From Siphonodentalium dalli (taxonomy: Eukaryota; Mollusca; Scaphopoda; Gadilida; Siphonodentaliidae): a stretch of 64,000 nucleotides of DNA. How positions within the stretch are numbered: the stretch's first letter is position 1; every line of letters starts with the position of its first letter. The notes under the pieces were generated by a model, which searched no databases, was not told the origin of the DNA, and saw nothing but the letters and a program-made list of their open reading frames with translations. Made by a program: the position numbers and the translations under genes. The stretch spans positions 13,531,287 to 13,595,286 of the forward strand of contig CP136061.1 in the NCBI GenBank assembly GCA_032622095.1, read 5' to 3'. This document shows positions 59,460 to 64,000 of this stretch, one piece after another.

Positions 59460-59872
59460 TAAATGTTGTGTCCACAGCACCGGTTTACTGAGAATTTTCT
59501 CGCGGGGCGGTTTATGTTCAGCATGGATGAGTCCAATTGGATGTGAAGACGAACGTGTTTGACTGGTTCGTATCTGCAAAGAGATATCGTCCGAAAATAT
59601 CAATAAGCGTACCAGTCTAATCGGGGAAATCGCCCGGTTTAGTGGTTGGTGCATCAATCAGATTAGACTGGTGCGCTTATTTATGTCAGCATCACCTAAT
59701 AGTTGCACATGCTATATGTCTGCGGTAGTGAACCAATCTACCAAGCGCCGCGTCTAGGAATAAACATCCCACATCTAAATGGACTCGTCCGCGATGGTCA
59801 TGAACCGCCCCGCGAGAAAATTTATCAGTAAACCACGGAGTAAACCGGCGCTGTGGACACGGATATTGAATA
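59460..59872. mobile_element. 410-bp hairpin element
   Basis: The outer arms (TGTCCACAGCACCGGTTTACT, TTTCTCGCGGGGCGGTT.ATG, GAGTCCAATTGGATGTG near 59470-59545) match the complement of 59780-59865. Inner arms AATAAGCGTACCAGTCTAATC (59600-59620) match the complement of GATTAGACTGGTGCGCTTATT (59660-59683). No coding; a foldback/MITE-like insertion. Confidence 0.8.
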
Positions 59873-60885
59873 TAGTTTGGTGAGTTTGCTTTGAGATATT
59901 TGCTTTTAGTTATTTTCTTTCGGTCCGAAATTCAGATCCACGAATTCATTGATTAATTCACCATGAACCAGTACAGGTTATGCATATTATAGGCAAGATG
60001 TGCGTATGTTCATACAGCATTTATTCCGCAGTTATGAGCTACAAATTCCAATCCCAGATTAACACCTTATATTAATTCCGAAAAAATGTTCTACTTTCAA
60101 TAATCATACAGTTTGAGACATAGTGTGATGGGTGAATGACAATTCGTTAATGTTATGGTAAAAGCGTCAAATTTGGCACACATGTATAAAACATGAATAT
60201 AAGTCATTTTGCTATATAGTAGGGCGGTTAACTGCATACATTCTGCAAATGGTGATACAAGCATGAAAGTTGGCACGAATGATCAGTACCCATAACTGAT
60301 CACATAAAAACCGGGGGCCACGCAAAAATCCAAAATGGCCGCCATTTTTCAAGATGGCCGCCAAAAGTCGCCGTCACAATTCAGGATTTCCCCATTTACG
60401 CATCAATTTTGGGGTTTTAAATGGTCAAACACCACCAATTATATATATATAATGTGTCAAAATTGATAACTGAACCAATTTAATGAATTATAAATATAAA
60501 ATAGCTACAAATTTACAAGTCTGTTAACAAAATGGCCGCCAAAATACTATTTTGTTTATTATTTTCAGATATTTTACTTTATGCATATATCAACTTTTCA
60601 AACTTATATTTCTTGATATAATATGTGTTTATCAGAAGTTTTTATGATATTGTAACATGCAACCGGGGGTATAAACTAACCGAGTGGTCTAACGACTGCA
60701 TGCCATAAAAAGGAATATGATTTTGACTCGTGGGTCGCCCAGACGCCCAAGGGGATTTTAATGTCTGGGTTGATTCTAAATAAAGTTGCTGCCACAACCC
60801 TTATTTTTCTAAGTGCTCAAGGGAAACACTACACTATACCCCTCCCTATACCTAATGGGACATGGTCTCGGCCTCCCTACCGGTC
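59873..60885. other. dispersed-repeat sequence, no gene
   Basis: Contains several ATGGCCGCC words (60334, 60356, 60533) of the kind found in other repeats of this window. An ACCGAGTGGTCTAACGAC segment near 60679 resembles a tRNA A box (possible SINE head), but no clear B box follows. Confidence 0.4.
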
Positions 60886-60887
60886 AA

Positions 60888-61122
60888 TAGAGACTGACAG
60901 TCTCCAGCTAACTGTCTATTAAGTTCTGCCCGTGGCAGGACTTTGGCAGTTTTAACCTCGTAAAACTGCACACTTAGTCTCTATACACTACAGACTTGGC
61001 CTTGCCAATCAGTAAACACAATGGAGACCGACAGTTTCCAGATAACTGTCTATTCAAGTTCTGCCCGTGGCAGGACTTTGGCAGTTTTAACCTCGTAAAA
61101 CTGCCCACTTTAGTCTCTATAT
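60888..61122 (+). repeat. 133-bp tandem repeat, two copies
   Basis: GAGAC.GACAGT.TCCAG.TAACTGTCTATT begins at about 60891 and 61024. Both copies continue GTTCTGCCCGTGGCAGGACT, TTGGCAGTTTTAACCTCGTA and end ...TTAGTCTCTATA. The second copy runs into the TIR element at 61131. Confidence 0.9.
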
Positions 61123-61130
61123 ACTTCCAA

Positions 61131-63405
61131 GGATAACCGCCCCATGCATCCGGACATGCCTGTAGCGGAAGACATGCTCGTAGCGGAATAACCACTTGGC
61201 CCGCAATTTGCACACCGTTCACGGCTAGACACATGTTGCACCGAAACCAACACATACCAGTGGTTGACGGTGGTGGTATTTTTTGTGGCTATAATTTGCC
61301 CAACTGTACATCAAACTTTTTTAAACATGGACGCAATTTAATCCTATTTTTTTACCGGGAAGTTAGGCCAAAAATTGTGGCAAAATTTGCATTTCTTATA
61401 TAAAATTACGATTTCTGTGGTAACAGTCCAGACAATCTAGTCTTTGCATAGATTGCTATTTCCGCGGATATTCCCTTAATATAATAGACAACATTTCCAG
61501 TCATGTATCTACATTTTCCATAGTAAAAAATAACCATATATGCAGGTCATAGCAAGAAAATATGGCATGTCTATAGCAGTGGTATGACATGTCTATAGCA
61601 ACAGCGATTTTATAATGATGTGCTCGTAGCAGATTTGCTTTTAGGATAATTTCATCACCTAGGCCTTTTTAAAAGCTAAAACGCAACGCTAATCATGTGG
61701 ATAGTAGTAATCAAGCCCGAGTCGAAAGAGTCATTTGGTTAAATGCATGAAAAATAAGTAGTGGCATTCAAAATGACATGCATGCTCGTCTTCATGTATG
61801 GACACTATATTATTGTGTAGAGCGCAAATTCGTAATATAATATTGGGATTTGACAACAAAGTTTATTGAAAAGATGCAAAATTAGTGATGTTCCACACGC
61901 GTCTGTTTCGAATATGCTGATCGGTAATGAAAAAACGACTGACTCGATGGCTGAGTGGTCTATAATATCTGGTAATAGTCGCGCTAAAATACTTTTGCAC
62001 ATTTGATTAACAGCTGTGGATCGGTATCATTCAGGCACTTTTTGCAATTACATATTTTATTTATTTGAACATATAACATAAATGTGAAATACTATTAAAA
62101 TCACAGAGGTCACTAATCGTTTAAATGTTTATTCTGAGCAATCTGTAGACGAACTTTTTCGGAAGGAGTTTCTAAAGGATGTTTGATAACTTTACACCCT
62201 CTTGTGCGATGTTCATAACAAACATTTTCAATTACTGCAGGCGATTTATTTCAATAAAACTATAAACTAATATTGTACAGTGTATATATTAATACGATTA
62301 GTGGCCACCTTGTCTAAAAGAACGGAAAACTACTTTTCACCCGAGAAACATAATATATATGAGGTATTTGCCTTTAAAATATATAAATTAATGAATGTAT
62401 ATAAAGACTCTGTCTAAATCTAAAATGAATAAACGTATTTGATCACTAAATTATGAGGCAATCTGCTTTTAAAAATATATAATATATGTATAAAAAAGAC
62501 TCTTATCTGAGATTAACGTATTTGATAACTAAAATATGAGCCATTTTGCTTTTCAAAATAAACAATAAAGGTATAAAAATGCTCTTATCTCAGATTAAAA
62601 TTAAACGGAATTTACAACTAAAATATGAGGCATTCGCATTAAAAGGGACACTAAGACTGCAAGTTTGTTTTACGAAGCATAAAGATATAAAGGCTATAAT
62701 AGACAAGTCTGGTCGTACCCTTAGTAGAATGGGTGACATAAAATCCATCGAGGGAGACCTGGGAGTGGTGGTAGGTTCTCTTAATCAATGCACTCGTTGA
62801 TCAGATACACTTCATATGGAAGACCCAAACTGGGCTTGCAATCTATCTAGACGCTCTTTTTAGTTGACAAAAGTGTGATTCTCTCGCATATACACATATT
62901 TTATATAATGCTACGAGCATAACACCAGATGCTACGAGCACATCATACCAAGTTTTACGTTTGCTATAGACATACACCAAAATCGAGTGAGTGCCTCCAT
63001 GGAAACTAATTTTTCGAGCACTAATATGATTGACATCGCAAATATGTCCAGTTCATTTTGAAGCTAAGATGTCATACTTTGATAGACTGTATGTTATATA
63101 ATGCGTCAATGCAAAGATTCATTAAAATTTGATAAAACTTATATCGAGTAAGTATTTCAGGTCATAATTTTCGTATAAAACCCGATTATCAAACAGAAAT
63201 ATGCAAATTGAGGAAACAACAACCGTTCATTTATGTAGACCGATTATCGCTGTTAACGTTTAAAAAAAATCAAGGTAAAATAAACCGTGTTTTTATGACA
63301 TAACTTACAACTAAAGATGATGTGCAAATCGCGGGCTATGTGGTTATTCCGCTACGAGCATGTCTTCCGCTACGAGCATGTCCGGAGGCATGGGTGATAA
63401 CACCT
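61131..63405. mobile_element. 2.3 kb TIR element with GCTACGAGCA motifs
   Basis: The left end 61131-61213 (CCCCATGCATCCGGACATGC...CGTAGCGGAATAACCAC) matches the complement of the right end 63325-63403 over about 80 bp. Further TGCTCGTAGC.. words occur inside in matching orientations (61619; complement at 62927 and 62942), and GACATGTCTATAGCA variants at 61565-61600. Interior 62350-62640 has four degenerate 80-95 bp tandem units (TATGAGGCA.T.TGC.TTTAAAA). No transposase was recognised; an 84-codon ORF (62546-62800) has no known domain. Likely a non-autonomous DNA transposon. Confidence 0.8.
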
Positions 63406-64000
63406 TAATTAATTAAGCTTTTATGCTTCGATCTTAAAAGATTCGAGCTTTTGCTTCGAGCACTTAGGCTTCGAGTTATCTTACATTGAATTGAGCCGTG
63501 ACCCAACTGATGTTCTCCGGGTCTGAGACCTCCTTTTATACCCATCTCAGGGCACCTGGTGGCACAAAGTTGCAACCAATCAGAATCGTTGAAACCCAGC
63601 CAATCACAGGCTAGCTTGAGAGCACCGATCTGCTTCTATATTTGTGATAGGGGATTTCCCTTTTTGCTCGCAGTCTAATTTTAATTATGGCAATTCCAAG
63701 GTATTATGGAATTCGGAAATTCCTATTTCACCTGAATATTTAATTACAGTTATGCACAAGAAGTTCATTGATAACTATAATTTGGGCTATTGGAAGTATT
63801 TGGACGGGAATAGATTCATACTCCGAAGACGAGGTGAGTGTGAGTGCGGCCATGTATTCGTAATGCAAAAATATGCCGTCATATTTTTGGATCAAAACTC
63901 ACTTATTTGACTTTTCCTCGGGTTGGCATTTGTTCGGGGTAATATAGTGATGTATACCCGACAATTGCCTTATAATTTCAACAAATGGGACCTTGTTGTT
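63406..64000 (+). promoter_or_regulatory. possible promoter-like segment with two CCAAT boxes
   Basis: CCAAT words at 63576-63580 and 63600-63604 lie 24 bp apart, after a series of TTCGAGC words (63440-63475). An open frame of about 88 codons follows (63644-63907) with a donor-like GAG|GTGAGT at 63831-63838, as in a first exon, but the encoded sequence matches no family and has no good ATG near its start. It might equally be another dispersed repeat. Low confidence. Confidence 0.25.

Noticed and set aside
61940-61995. tRNA-like TGGCTGAGTGGTC (A-box) sequence
   Set aside because: No cloverleaf, no B box and no acceptor stem follow.

Overview
The window is animal nuclear DNA: AT-rich, nearly gene-empty and packed with transposable elements and tandem repeats. 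The mix suggests a bivalve mollusc or a close lophotrochozoan: an HSPA12-type Hsp70 gene (a family strongly expanded in bivalves), degenerate Ty3/gypsy, Penelope and LINE elements, short non-autonomous Helitrons and many satellite blocks. The species is inferred from this style of content, not proven.

Only one host gene is well supported: an HSPA12-like gene on the minus strand. Three coding exons join in phase: 52531-52827 (start codon and first nucleotide-binding motif), 33390-33608 and 2489-2639 (ends inside the second phosphate motif). All have AG/GT splice borders. Its introns are about 18.9 kb and 30.7 kb, and the rest of the gene lies beyond the left edge. Almost everything from 2.6 to 52.5 kb is therefore intronic.

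Layout. 1-2488: following intron, nothing recognised. About 3.5-13.7 kb: a decayed plus-strand Ty3/gypsy element with gag, protease, RT/RNase H, integrase and an envelope-like region. The envelope region is split by a 0.76 kb inverted-repeat element and cut off by a foldback-type repeat. 13.7-20.6 kb: partial and near-complete foldback elements with satellites (about 175 bp, 300 bp, short palindromes) and a MITE between them. 20.9-26.9 kb: an inverted pair of a dispersed repeat, a LINE 3' end and a TIR repeat. 27-38.3 kb: mostly featureless intron, degenerate tandem repeats, an exact 154-bp duplication next to a 120-bp palindrome, and a second copy of the 0.76 kb TIR element. 39.0-42.1 kb: a Helitron, a tail-to-tail Penelope-like element and a long-TIR MITE. 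43.4-50.1 kb: a repeat complex (265-bp units, 33-bp minisatellites, an 850-bp macro-repeat). 51.0-52.3 kb: consecutive Helitrons. 52.5-52.9 kb: first coding exon. 53-64 kb: upstream flank with a 69-bp repeat, a transposase remnant, MITE-like hairpins and a 2.3 kb TIR element.

No intact transposon gene, tRNA, rRNA or CRISPR array was seen. The main interest is structural: how the foldback, Penelope, Helitron and minisatellite pieces are built and nested inside one gene.
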